Below are positions 25,001-36,893 of a DNA stretch of 64,000 nt, piece by piece. Location of the stretch: the NCBI RefSeq assembly GCF_011397635.1, contig NC_064759.1, positions 18,190,428-18,254,427 on the forward strand. The letters are read 5' to 3'. Below the pieces are notes generated by a model that saw only the letters and a program-made list of their open reading frames with translations, did no database searches and was not told the DNA's origin. The stretch comes from Epinephelus fuscoguttatus (Eukaryota; Chordata; Actinopteri; Perciformes; Serranidae). Each line of letters starts with the position of its first letter. The stretch's first letter is position 1. The position numbers and the translations under genes are program-made.

Positions 25001-27542
25001 TCATGACACCTTGTCTCTCTGGTGTGGTCACCTACACAGTGCTTGCCCTCTCTCCGTCTTTATCTCTGTGTATCACCATCCATCTCTGTGTCTCTCCTCC
25101 TCCTCACCCCCATCCTCTCCTCACACCAGCATCCTGTACTTTTCTGCTTTGGTCCCACCTTCTTAATCTCACCCTTACCTCCTTCCTCTATTTTTTGGCC
25201 TTCTAAATCCGTCATTCGGCGCAGCAGGGGTTGTTCTCTCTCCCCTCTCTCCCTTGTCTTTTTTTTTCACACCCTCCCATTTCAGAGCTGAAATCCTGCA
25301 ATCATTCACTTGTTTGTTGGACTCCTCTTTGCCTGACTTTCTCCTCTGCTCCGCGCCTCTTTGCTTCACTGGGCTGTGACGCATGCCCGTGGCGCTTTCC
25401 CCCCCTCCTCGCTGCCTTCCTTCGCTCTTTTATACACTGTGCAGCAAGCCGTCTCTCCGCCTCTCCCCGTCTCTGTTTCACTCTACCTCTCTGACCCCAT
25501 CAGTCCCTCGGTGCCCTGGCTAAGCCTGGTCACTCTTCATCAGCTAGCCTCCACCGGACACACAGACCTCCCAAGGGTAAGGGGAAATGGGGTCTTGTTG
25601 GCAACCTCCGTGCCCAGCCTTGACAGTTTCACCTGGGTTTAAGTCCTTCACTGATCCTCCTTACCTTGGACGAGCACCTCATTACCAGCCGTCCCCTCCT
25701 CTTGTCTCTACATCAAGTCTTCCAGACAGGATGTGTATTAGCCTCCGCACTGGCAGAGTACACAGTTTCCAGCGCTTCAATTTTAGGCACTTGCCCTTTT
25801 CAGCTCAATCAGCCTATCTCATCCAATCACAGCCAGTGAGGGCTCCGTCGCAGCGCCTGAGTGGGGATAATCACCTTGGTTACTGGCGCTACTGGAGGTC
25901 GCTGTCTGGCCAAGTTAGCGTGAGGCCCTGCGGGAGCTTCGGAGACAGGTGTCACCGCAACAAGGGAGGGTGTTAAACAAGCCCACAGCCAAGCAGGAGG
26001 TATAACCGTTTACTCTTAGTCATGGAAACTGAGTCACAAATAGCGAGGAATGCTCACCCCATGGTGTTAGTGTTTTAATGTTTCTTTTTTTCAGACTCAG
26101 GATCCCCTCTCTCTCCCTCCCTCCGCCTCTGTTCCCCCTCGACCACAATTCAACTTTGACTGGCTGAAGACATTAGTACACCTTGTACCCCAGTAGAAAG
26201 AATACATAGCAACTGCCTTTGTGTGCAGTGCCAAGAAGCAGAGTGGAAGGGAATCGCTGTTTACTGATTTCACACTCCCGTGGCAAAGACAAATATACAG
26301 CGAGAGGGGTCAGTGGCTGGAGAAAAGCTGCTGGCTCAGGGGACATCAGGTCACAGTTTGGAGAGCTGTACCCGACGAGGGCGTTTCGCTTTTGCACACA
26401 GCCAATCAGATCGTATGGAGTTAAAAGCGCTGGATTGATTGGCAGGATTCTGATGCCAGCAAATGGAGGAGACGTCCTTGGCATCCCACTCAGCATTAAA
26501 AAACTTCAGCGGCAAAGTTGGGGAAACGCCAGTTGTTCTCAGAGAGCGACACGTAAGGACGACATAGATCACCATTATGATAATCACAAGCGGCACTGTC
26601 TGGGGAATAGTAATGGGAAGGAGATGAGGTGGCAGCTATAAAGAGTGTTTCTACATTAGCGCTGGCCTGATTAGATTGACAGAAAGTTTCACTAATGGAC
26701 TATTAAACAAATGGTCAAATGAGATATAAGGCTTCAATTACCAATCGGTGTCTTTGTGTGCCCCTTTCAATCATTGTGCCTCATGTATTCTGTTTATACA
26801 TGAACCCCTCTGTGAGGACAAAACAGTGCCATAAACACGATAAAAAGGGATATGCGTTCGCCATGTCAAGTGATGTGTCCTTGCAGTGGAAACAAAATGA
26901 CTCATCATTCATTATTCCTCTTTATTTCTGTTTAAGTTGATGTAAAAAGAAAATCCTCTCTGGACCTGGTCTGTAACGCCGGAGGGGGGTTATTGAGATG
27001 CAATCGTGCGAAACAACAGCAGTTCAAAACAAGGAGTTATGGATCGCATTGAAGACTTAGGGGCAGATTAGGAGATAATTACTGTAAAATACATCACCTG
27101 CACTAAACGGTGAGCCTAGGAACTTCTTCTGCTTCTGAGTAATGGACCCATAAAAGCCCAGGGGAGAATAAAACCAGCCCACACTAAGCTCCGTAACTCT
27201 CTCAGTCATGACTTGCCCAAAAAGCGACACAGTGCAATTTGTTTATGGAGCTTATGTGTGAGCAGTTGCTCAGCTGAGATAGTGGGCCACCCTGTCAGGA
27301 CCCTTTAAGGCTGCATCGCTTGATCAAACAGGGTCGCGCACGACAGCAGTAGGCAGCGTATTTTTAAAAAAAAAGGCTAATTTCAGCTTCTCTTGTGTTG
27401 ACGGGCATGCCAGCAATGTCTGCCAAGCTCAGCTTGTCCAATTATTTAGACCTTCAAAAGACAGGGAATCACAAAAAAAAAGAAAAAAAAGAATGGAACA
27501 ATGAAATCTGATTGTGCGCCATGCTCGAATTTACGCCGTGAA
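22095..27542. other. Non-coding; AT-rich homeodomain-site block at about 23985-24055
   Basis: No exon is recognised. Around 23985-24055 the sequence packs CTAATTAATTG, ATAATTAATGG, TGTTTAC and CTAATGA, which resemble homeodomain and forkhead sites and could mark a conserved enhancer. The 25020-25640 stretch is pyrimidine-rich and gives Ser/Pro/Leu-rich spurious frames. Confidence 0.35.
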
Positions 27543-27556
27543 CCAGCAGATGGCGG
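27543..27556 (+). promoter_or_regulatory. CTCF core motif
   Basis: CCAGCAGATGGCGG fits the CTCF core consensus CCASYAGRKGGCRS at every position. It lies about 3.2 kb downstream of the exon at 30701-30773, inside its presumed first intron. Motif match only. Confidence 0.4.
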
Positions 27557-29138
27557 GGCAGAGAGCAAGGAAGGAAGGTCTCGCTCTTTTTAATTAAACT
27601 GTCGACAAGTTTATTTTATTTGGGGGGAGAATTATCCTCCAAGGTTTGGATCAAAGGATAAACCTTGGCTTACTGTGAGGACTTTTTCAGCGCATTAGAG
27701 AACAAAGAAAGACGTTGAAATAGCAAGCCCAGCGCAATGTGCAAGAAAGTAAAAAGGCAATCTTGACTCGGGCATGATGCAAACTGCATTTGACAAGCAT
27801 CAAAAACAGCAATTGGGCTCAGACAAACTTGCATTAGCAATCCTATTCCTATGTTCAAAAGAAACTCTAATGTACTTCGTAAGCTGTCTGTAGGCAAGGT
27901 GTACGTGTGTGTGCACATGTGTGGTGCTGCACCTACGCGTGTGCTCACGCGGGTCCTTATTTTTTTTGTTTTTCTGTGTACAGCATTTCCCTTGATGTTT
28001 GTGTTTACACGCCAGGCCTCCCTTCTGTGACTCACAGCGACATTGATTTATGCATGGCCCCTCTGTGTGTGTGCATGTGTGTGTGTGCTTGCGCGCACAC
28101 ATATACCAGCTATAATTGGTATTCAAATCTCCTCCCACAAGTACGTCCAACTGCTGCCGTTTTTCACCCGCCAGAGCCCCAGCCAAGGTCCAAACAGCGT
28201 GATGGGGAACAAGCTCAAAACGGATGGCTCTCATTGCACACATTCAAATAAACAAATGGAGGTGATTTAATGCACACAGCGATAAGGCAGGTGGTAATGG
28301 AGGCATAGGAGAGGAATGGGAAGGAGGTGGAAGAATGGAAGTGATGGAGGAATGCACGGTAGCGGTTAAGGGTGGGCAAGCAGCAGAGGTGGAGTTAACA
28401 GCATTTGTTACTGTACGTGGGGTGTAAGTTTGGCCCACAGCTGCGGTGGATCAGCCACCCCCACAAAGCCATGCACTCGGAGCACAAACACACAGCGCTG
28501 ACTGTGTGTGTGAGTAATTGTGTGTGTCTATGTGTGTGTGTGTGTGTGTCCCTCAGGCCTGCCCGTCAGACACACTGTGAAGTCTTTCTGCCTTTCTTCT
28601 CCCACTCTTCCTCTCTCCCTCGTTACTTTCTGCCTTTCTCGCTCCCTCCATCTCTCCATCCCTCTGTCTTTCTTTCGCTTTTCAAAGGAGAGCCAAGTCT
28701 CCCAGCCTCGCCATCTTCACAGCACCCTCTCAATCTATCTGTCTGCTCATCCGTCTATCTGCCCAATCAATCTGTCCATCTCTATCCTGGCATAATAACA
28801 ACCTCCAACCCCCATCGCCTCCCACCTTCTCTCTCCTTTTCCCCTTTCTGCTAGATTAGTTTTTGCCATTTTCGTCTCCGGAGGAAAACATTCTTATCAG
28901 AAACTGTTTTTTTAACACATGAATATATGTGCATCTGTGCAGGCTGTTCAGAAACAGACCATCTCTACACTTCCTTCCCTCCCTCCTTCCTCCATTCACC
29001 CCCTGCCTGTAACACCCCTCCGCCCCGCTGGCCCCCTGTCTCTCCCGGCCCCTGTCAGTGGCTAGATTAATGACAGTGATCAGTGAGCAGCCCCCAGCAG
29101 AGGTTGCCTGCAGCTCCGGCAAAACCCGGCACTGTAAG

Positions 29139-29141
<3 letters not shown>

Positions 29142-29173
<32 letters not shown>
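29142..29173 (+). repeat. (CA)n microsatellite
   Basis: About 16 uninterrupted CA units. Confidence 0.95.
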
Positions 29174-29180
<7 letters not shown>

Positions 29181-30102
29181 AGACAGACATGAAGCACATT
29201 TACATGCAACACACAGGCAAGTTCACAAACAGACACCCAGACAGACACACAGAGAAACCTCTTACACAGTACTCAAGTTAGACTGACATACAAACGCCTA
29301 CACGCGTATGCATAAATCAGCCCTCCGCTGCCACAGGAGCAGACACACAAATACATCCACACAAACACACACAAGGGAAGAAATCAATACACAGGCCATG
29401 GTGATGCTGAGCACCCGGAGGAATGGCTATGGAGCAATGTAGCGCTCACTATGTAAAAGAGATATCATCACAATAGCACAGCACAGGTCTGATTGTGACA
29501 GTGTCCGACCCAGCACGTAACCCTTTCGCTGCCTCAGGTAAACAAAGAGCACAACAGCCACAGGATACAAATCAGCGAGGCAACATCTGCACGCACTTCC
29601 TCGCTGCCATTCCTGCTCAGCCAGAATCACTGAAGCTTTGGGTGGAATTGAACAAGGTTTGTTATGAGACTGTATTTTTACTACATCCAAGCAGATGGCA
29701 CCAAACACCATGAGGCTAAAGTTGCTCAGAGTCATGATTGAGCCTAATCCAAATCCCTGTTTTCGCAGCAGATGCACTAGTGATCATGAAATATATTGTG
29801 CCTCAAAGGGAGCAATGCAGGACTATCCCAGCCTGAGAGAGGATCCAGTGGGGAGAGTAAAAGCAACAAAGGGCACTGCAGGTGCCATTTCTAGCCTTTG
29901 CAATTGATTGTTAGATGTTATTGTATCTGATAAGGTGAGGTCTCGAAGGTCCTTTCACTTCTCCACGCTGCTGCGGAAGAGGAAAGCAGTAACAAACACC
30001 ACTGCTCTGTCTGGTGTGTGACACACGCCTGGTCCACTGCGGGCATTGTTATGAGCTCTCATGTGGCTGTCAGAATATTCAAACGGAGCTCTCTACATGC
30101 AT

Positions 30103-30121
30103 GCACACACACACATACACA

Positions 30122-30156
<35 letters not shown>
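30103..30156 (+). repeat. (CA)n microsatellite
   Basis: CA units with two short interruptions (ATA and CTC), then about 17 perfect units. Confidence 0.95.
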
Positions 30157-30159
<3 letters not shown>

Positions 30160-30700
30160 TCTCAGGGATCCGGTGCTGTCTCCACCAGCAGCTATGATAC
30201 AATAAATCCCACACACTGCTCTGTCCGGAGAAAATAATCAAAATGCAGTGACGCACGCGGGTCAACAGAGCATGGGATGTTTTCATAAAATATGTCTACG
30301 TGGGCAAAAAGTGACACGAGCATGCTCCTTTTACTTTTTGGTTTCATTTTTGGGGTTGTTTGGGGTCTTTCCAGCTTAGCCGCTCCGAGAAGACGTTAAC
30401 ACAATGACTCATGCCCCAAAAGCAATACGGATGTTGCCCAGATTTGCGCAATGGGCTTTGCTTCTAATTACCCAGCGGTGGATACTAACAGTGGTCCGCA
30501 GGATGATTGTAAACTGCACGTGTTTTTGTGCCGCGATGTTATTCCTCAGTCAGAATAAGCCCCGTGCATTTCTGCGCGTCATTCAGCTGCGTCTTGGAGG
30601 ACTTAGGCAAACTTGCGGGGAAAAGCCACAACACACCGAGGCGGCGTAACACTCTTCTCATTCACATCACACTCATTCACTGTGTGGCTGCGAGACTTAC

Positions 30701-30773
30701 CAGTGCGCACCAGGCAGGCGACGGTGATGATGGTGAGAGGGACGCAGTAGTTCCACACGGTCGCGAAAGCCAT
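30701..30773 (-). CDS. First coding exon (signal peptide) of an unidentified large gene
   Basis: The frame opens at an ATG in GACAGCGATGG context and encodes MAFATVWNYCVPLTIITVAC followed by LVRT. It is a good signal peptide: short N-region, hydrophobic core, small residues near the end. It is cut after the first base of the next codon by a strong donor G|GTAAGT. Phase-1 splicing after a signal-peptide exon is typical of secreted or membrane proteins built from phase 1-1 modules such as Ig, MAM or FN3. No second exon is visible down to position 1, so the first intron exceeds 30 kb. Large-intron receptor genes such as R2B-type tyrosine phosphatases (PTPRU lies in the same human region, from memory) fit, but this is only a guess. 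Confidence 0.55.
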
Positions 30774-31130
30774 CGCTGTCGCTGATATTCCCCCCCTCTG
30801 ATCTTTTCCTCGGTATTCCGCTTCCTTGGAGAAATCAGAGTGACATGAACCCGCAGGTTCACTCTCCGACAGCGCCTTCAGCGTCCGCGTGTGTGTGTGT
30901 GTGTGCGTGTGCGTGTGTGAGTGTGATGGCGCGCGGCGTGCGGACCGTGCGTCAACGAGTGTGTGTTTTGTCAAGCGCTCAATTGTCAGTGGCAGGTTTT
31001 TACATAGTAATGCTTCCTCTCTGACACACACACTCTCACACACACCCACTTTCTCTCCCTCTGAATGCCTGAATATGATGGCTCGGCCGGTTTTACTTGG
31101 TTACTTTACATTGTAAATATATTTCAAAGC
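30774..31130 (-). promoter_or_regulatory. Presumed 5' UTR and promoter of the 30.7-kb gene
   Basis: Upstream of the ATG the sequence turns CpG-rich (GGCGCGCGGCGTGCGGACCG around 30928-30947), unlike the surrounding DNA, which suggests a CpG-type promoter. A minimal upstream frame, ATGTCACTCTGA (Met-Ser-Leu-stop), lies at 30835-30846. A GT/GC alternating tract covers 30888-30925. No TATA box is obvious close by. The start site is not resolved. Confidence 0.4.
30888..30925 (+). repeat. GT/GC alternating tract near a promoter
   Basis: Alternating purine-pyrimidine GT units with GC interruptions, followed within a few bases by GGCGCGCGG. Such sequence can form left-handed DNA and may vary in length. 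Confidence 0.8.
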
Positions 31131-31656
31131 TTGCCAATAGGGCGGGCCTGTGTGTGTTTCCGACCAATTGCAGAGAGCAGGAGCAGGTGGAGGGGTGTGC
31201 GGATGAGCGAGAGGGGCAGGGCTTTAAAAAGAAATGGACTACACAAGAGGAGAGGAGAGCAGGGGAGGGAAGAAGGGATGCATCTTCCAATTAATTGAAA
31301 TCAATTCGCTCTAAATGTGATTGATAACCAACATTAATTTCCCGACGCAAATAACCAATTTATTTAAAATTCAGTGCCTCGGACCGAAGAGGATGTTTGG
31401 CACTATGATTAAGATGACGACACTGAACCAGATGTTCAGAGTTTGAAGGGACAATTGTGTTGCGCTCATTTATTGTATTGTGAAGTCAGTTGCAAGATTA
31501 TTATGCAGCAAAGGTGTAGGTTTGGTTTCAATATTGGGGCGACACATGTTAAAGGTAAAGGTCAGGAAAATTTGAGCACCACGCAGTTATCTTCCTGCAT
31601 TCTGGTTATTTGTATGTGCTTTTTCTGCATTAATTTCTGATGTAAATGTCTTTAAT
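31131..31656. other. Non-coding; nothing recognised
   Basis: Unique-looking sequence upstream of the 30.7-kb gene; short open frames lack any domain. Confidence 0.4.
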
Positions 31657-31783
31657 TTTCATTCATTCATTCATTTTCCATAAGGGCTTATCCTATTGGG
31701 GGTCGCGGGTCCGCTGGAGCCTATCCCAGCTGACATTCGGCGAGAGGTAGACAGGTCGCCAGACTATTGCTGGGCTGACACTT
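31657..31783 (-). repeat. SINE 3' fragment
   Basis: (ATTC)n at about 31660-31676 followed by AAGGGCTTATCC, GGGGGTCGCGG, CTGGAGCCTATCCCAGCTGAC and ACAGGTCGCCAGACTAT. This is the reverse complement of the same SINE tail seen on the plus strand at about 21980-22094. Only the 3' part is present. Confidence 0.6.
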
Positions 31784-32310
31784 AAGCCCCTTTTACACTG
31801 CCAGATTTTCCGTGAATGTTGGGCCGTTTTGCCAGCAAGCTGCGAGCATTTAGACACACAGAGCTGGACTGGCGAGTTGATCCGAGGTGCCCCTCGTAGG
31901 GTAGACATATTGGCGGAACCTTTTTAGTTTAAACAGACCGAGGCGGCATTCCGCAACAGGAGGAGCTGTTGATGACACCACACGTGCCAGCTACTGGCGG
32001 TGGATAAACAGGAAACAGCTGATAGCAGGAATTAAGGAGCAGCTAGTAGCAAGAGGGAAACACAAACCTGACAGACACTTTTGCGTGCTCTCCTTGCCCT
32101 CGCAAATGAAGAGGCCATTAACCATCAGATGACGGAGACGGTGAAGAACGGGCCAACTTACGAGAGAATCGCCAAAGAACTGACCAGCCGCGGCTTCCCT
32201 CCCAGGTCACTGTTTACGTCACACACTGAGCTACACGTTTTGTTACTTGCTCACGCCCCCGACTGCCCCGAAAAAGGCGCATTCTGTATAAACAAAAGTA
32301 GGTAGGCGAC
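31784..32310 (+). mobile_element. Harbinger-type remnant with a Myb-like protein fragment
   Basis: The left end TTAAGCCCCTTTTACACTGC begins a sequence I associate with a fish Harbinger family. At 32081-32200 a frame reads MRALLALANEEAIN, then NGPTYERIAKELTSRGF. That matches the style of the Myb/SANT-like DNA-binding protein encoded beside PIF/Harbinger transposases (a Trp-rich start, then the GPxYERIxxEL-x-RGF segment). The fragment lacks its first tryptophan region and is broken after PPRS. The boundaries are approximate. Confidence 0.45.
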
Positions 32311-32457
32311 ATTTTGCCGCACTCCCCAATTTTGTTTTTATACTGCCAATGCTGAAAGACTGATTGGGCTTTCCTGCAAATTTATGTCCCCTGTGTCCCC
32401 CCTGAAATACACCCCTGTAATGCAGATTCAATATGCACATATATCATGTGTGCGGAT

Positions 32458-32900
32458 TCATTTTATTGAACCTTTATTTAACCAGGAAGTCCCATTGAGA
32501 CTGAAAATCTCTTTTACAAATGAGATCTGGCCGAGGTGGCAGCCAATCAAAACACATTTAAAAAGCAACAAATACAACATAAAATACAAATATCCACAAT
32601 AAAACAACAACTAGTCAAAGATAGAGGCCTCTCAAGAAAAACACACACATATCTCTGTCACCACATTCTTTAAGCTGCCCTTAAATTCACCAATGGATAT
32701 AAGTAAACTAATTTTAGAACACTTTGAGCATTGTTCCATCTGCATGTAAGAAACCAGGTGACTCACCTTCCTCTAATTTCAAGGCTGACATGGTGGCGAA
32801 CAGAATTATTCTCTGTAAGATTATACTTCTTTATCAACAATGCCTATTTGGCGGTTAAAACTGGAGGGAAGGTGGTATGACTCACTGCCAAATTAGAACA
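32458..32900 (-). mobile_element. L2/CR1-type LINE 3' end
   Basis: Read on the minus strand, the end is TCTCAATGGGACTTCCTGG followed by TTAAATAAAGGTTCAATAAA, which I recognise as the 3' end of fish L2-type LINEs. Further 5' is untranslated or decayed sequence; I found no reverse transcriptase frame. The upper boundary is a guess. Confidence 0.5.
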
Positions 32901-35900
32901 TGTGCAGCGGTCTTTTATTGAGATTAGGGGACATTTTGTAGCAGAGGCTGCTTTGTCTCCAAAATATGCACAGGACTCATAAAGGAGAGCATGGAATAGA
33001 CCTGAGTGTATGCGGTTAAATCACCGTTCACAATGACGTTAATGGCCTGGAACAAAAACTTGTGCTTCGGACGCACCAGTGTTTCTGCTCATCTGTAGTC
33101 AGGGCCTATTAGGTACTGCTAAAGGGGCTCTTTAACTTTACCCTCATGCTGTGGCCACACTTTGCCCATAATTGTGTTTTCCAGTCAGAGAGCGCTGCTC
33201 CATTATGAAAATTGTTTCTCTTTCCACATCTCTTTTTTCCCCCTCCTAATCTACTGTTATACCATGGGCTTGTAGCCTCCAAGGCTTAAAGGCATCTGTT
33301 TTGAAACCATCTTTGGCGCCCCCTTCAGGCAACTTTAGGGATAGCATGTCATGGGTCTCAAATCTGCTTAGGCCTCCCTCTCATCTGACTCAAATCCTGA
33401 CACTTGACACACACAGTTTGGTTCAAACAGTCAGGAAAAGTTCAAACAGGCAGCAAAGCATCAAAGCAGTCTATTAGCATTAATATTAATATATCTACCC
33501 ATGACTTCCATATAGTTGCTTTGAACTCTCGCCTCATATCTGACCTCTTTTGCGTGGATCTGTGTGAAATCTTGAAGTCTTCAGGGCTCTCTCCATGTTT
33601 TTTTTTTTTTTTTTCCCCAACACAAGTTTTTAACCTTGTTGTTTTGGTGAGGGTAGTGTCTGCCCAACTCATTCCCCCAATTCCCATCCCATTTTTCCCC
33701 GTCAGCCTCTCTGCGAGTGTTTGTTCCCCAGTTGGCAGGGAGTCGATGGCAGCAGCTCCCTTGCACCAGATGGGGCATTGTCAGGAAGTAATGAGGGGAA
33801 AACACCTGCTTCTCCAACGAACTCCACTCCTTCATTTCCAGCCATTTGACACAACATATGCAGGATGCACACACAAAACCAAGTGACCGTAACGAGAACA
33901 GCAGTGGGCAATGGCATACAGTTACAAATGCCTGGCACTTCGTTGCATTAGTCAATGAGGTGACATGTTTGGTATAATTCACCTTTTCTTGTAGGTCAGT
34001 GTACTGAGGGCTGTCAGGATGTTTGCCTACCTGCCTTAGTGTTGACACTAGGGAGGAGTTGCCAGACTTTAATGTCACAGATCTGCATCCTTGTCCTGTT
34101 AGGACCCTGCCTGCAACAGACAAAACATCTCGGCTGCTCTGTATTCTCCGCACAGCTCCTGCATCGCCCTAAGCTGTTGTCCGGTGGTTTATCCATGAGG
34201 CACTATCAAGGTCAAAATGTCACTGTAAACTACTCTTCTCTCCCTCCCAACCACAGCCCTTTACCTCAGGGACAGCTCCACTGTGTGAAATTTCTGATAC
34301 ATAATCTTGTCTTTTCTGGCCAACTGGTTGAAGCCCCAGGACCAAAGCCCTCTGGGGAGCGCACAGCTTTTCACTCATGACTGACTCAAAGGCCAAAACA
34401 AGATGGTGCTCGCTGGCATTTCACATGCAAGAGAGCATTTGAAATTTACAACATTGTATTTTTTTTCAGCAGGGTGTGAAACTTAAAAAAAAAAAGAAAA
34501 AAAAAGTCTTTCAGTTTCGGTTGTAGTCCCGCTATCTGTTGTCTCTTTATTCCTGGGCTTCAGACATAAAGCATAAGACGAAGTTTGTAGAGTTGGAAAA
34601 AGAAATACATGGAGTCTGTAAAATGTTGCACGAAGGATGGCTGCAGCCGAGGCGAGCTGTACGGGGGGCTTGAATAATCAGTTTAATAACATTATCCTGG
34701 CTGTGCTCTGTGGCGCATGCACCCGTTAATGGAGTGTCATTGTTAAACTGCCGCTTCGCCCATTATTAACGACGGCCTACGGTCAACCACACACCGATAA
34801 TAAAACCACATAAAACCCAACATAACTTCAACAGACAAGCGTAATGAAATTCTTTGCATTATGAGCTCGGTTATGGTAATAAGCGATGGTGCTGTGGCAC
34901 GGCGTTAAGGGTTACAAGGCAACAGAGGAGAAAATTAAAAAGATGAAGTTGTAGTCTATGATGGTTAATTCGGGTGAGAATCAGATGAGACTAAATCGTG
35001 TTCTTATTGAGGTAGAACTAGCAGCAGCTAACTATCTGGGCAAAGTTTCAAGGTTATGATTATTACGGGAGACAAATTTGGGAGAGGAAATATTGCATGA
35101 GGTCTGGGGCGAGATTCTGGGAAGGCTACACAGTTCTTCTTTTTTGTGTGAAGCATGGTTTCTTACAATGGGAAGTGGTGCATCGCACTTAACACTCGCC
35201 TATCTAAGATTTTACATGGATGTCTTCCCAAACTATGACAGATATATTGGCTCTGCCCATCCTTGTTTAACTTCTAGAAAGTGAATTTTAATTCTTAATC
35301 TGATTTACTGGGCCAAAAGCTTGACCCTGATGCTTCCGGCACTCTCTTTGGGGTGTCAACCTCTTTACACTCTTTCTCTTTATTACAAAATAATGTAATC
35401 ACCTTTGCCACTTTACTGTCTAGAACACTGATCCTGACAAGGTGGAAGCCTCCCATATCTCTGTCTCACACTCACTGGATTTAAAACGTGCTATACTTTG
35501 TTAAGTTGGAGAAAATAAGACTCTCCAAGGAAGGTCTACTGCATTTATCAAGGTCTGGGGCCGTTTTCTCACATACGTCAAGAATGCTAATTTCTTCAGA
35601 TATTCCAAACTAATTAATTGTTGAGGGGGAAGTGTGGCTATGTGAGGTTTTTTGTTTTGTTTGTCTTGTTTTGTTTTAATGAGTCGAGGTTTAACCTTAA
35701 TATACTGTTGAACATCCTCATTATGCATGTGTGTTATTGTCATGGGTTTAGCAGGGCTGGTTCCCACTTCTATATAAAATACATGTCTCTCTTCCCTGGT
35801 GGCAAACTATTAGAGATGACTGTATTGGCCCTTTTTGATGTTAGTAAACAGTATGATGTTTTTTTGGTGGGCGGGGCTTAGCTGGTGGCAAAACAATTCT

Positions 35901-36645
35901 CCACAGATGTTAGCTAGTACTAGCTAGCAAATTCTGTTGGCTTGTTTTAGTCAAAGGAGGATGATGATGTGAGTGGTGCATTCAGAAATATTCACTCTGA
36001 CTGCACTCTGGCACAATCTGGAACGTTCCTAAATTCATAATGCTGTTGGAATAAACCGTTGAGTTATCCAGAGCATTGACTCTCTGAGTAGCAGAGCGCA
36101 CTCTGGCAACACATTCTCACGGGGTCTGCCCCTATTGGTCTGACATCCCATTGTTCTGACCATCTTAAACCAGCACAAAAACCACTTGGTTAGGGTTAGG
36201 AAAAGATCATGGTGTGGGTTAAAATGAAAAGTTTGAGAAAGTGGCAAACACATAAGCTGTGAGCCTGCTTCGCCTCAAGCCTTTCCCAGCTGACCCAGAG
36301 CCGGTCATGGCGCACCATCAAGGCAGAAATATGCCCGCCGGGAGCCGTTCAGCACCGCAGAGAGCTTCCCACACAACCCCGACCCCAGAGTTAATAACAG
36401 GAGGTTATAGTGTTTCACTCTCTTCTCTCTGTGGCACTTGTATCTCGACCAGTAGCCTACTTTTGTTGCGTTTTCTGATCCTCTATGGTACACAAATACA
36501 GTATAGCCTAGTATAATCACATATCGGAACAACGGGACGTCGGACTAATGGAATGTCGGACCAGTGACACGGACCCATTCTCACTCTGATCTCGTCACAT
36601 ATTGAAGTTGGGTCATGGACTTTCCACGTCCACATGCGACTTGTA
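32901..36645. other. Non-coding; poly-T/poly-A runs and repeat words
   Basis: No exon is recognised. A T run lies at about 33598-33614 and an A run at about 34485-34505, probably tails of old retroposons. The 34670-34800 stretch (GGAGTGTCATTGTTAAACTG and CCCATTATTAACGACGG) is unusually free of repeats and might be a conserved non-coding element. A 190-codon minus frame at 33581-34153 has no domain. Confidence 0.35.
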
Positions 36646-36893
36646 AGGTACCCTGGGTGCGTTGGTTGTTGATGTTCTGGGACACCATGTGAAGTTCTGT
36701 CTGTTACATGCATTGTCTTCTTTCAAGATACACTTCATTTTTCACAGGAAACACTACGATGGTACAACACTGCGAATTGACTGTTTTTTTCCCTTCAACA
36801 ACAAGCACACATGGTTGGGTTTAGGCAACGAAAACCTGTGGTAAGGTTTAGGGAAAAAGACCAGGGTTTGGCTTTAGAATTGTACGAGACACA
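36646..36893 (+). repeat. Dispersed repeat, copy 1
   Basis: Shares ordered words with 49718-49982 in the same orientation: GGTACCCTG, GTGCGTTGGTTGTTGA, GACACCATGT, AAGTTCTG, CTGTTACAT, ATTGTCTTCTT, ACATGGTTGGG and GTTTAGGGAAAAAGACCAGG. The shared part spans about 250 bases. The family is unknown to me. Confidence 0.6.

Larger units (their letters stand above)
27557..30700. other. Non-coding; microsatellites
   Basis: No exon is recognised between the CTCF motif and the splice donor at 30700. TG/CA-rich tracts occur near 28060-28090, 28520-28548, 29142-29173 and 30103-30156. Pyrimidine-rich sequence lies at about 28590-28850. Confidence 0.45.

Noticed and set aside
27800-28243. Overlapping Cys/His-rich frames on both strands
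   Set aside because: Produced by GT/CA-rich DNA; no stable motif spacing as in zinc fingers.
29690-29706. Possible third CTCF motif (AGCAGATGGCACC)
   Set aside because: Only the inner core fits; the flanking CCA start and GG/CG end do not match.
30677-30862. 61-codon frame overlapping the signal-peptide exon
   Set aside because: It begins at GTG and not ATG and runs in another frame; the only upstream ATG nearby gives a 3-codon frame.
33581-34153. 190-codon minus-strand frame
   Set aside because: No domain, ends in a poly-Lys run from a plus-strand poly-T; nothing ties it to a gene.
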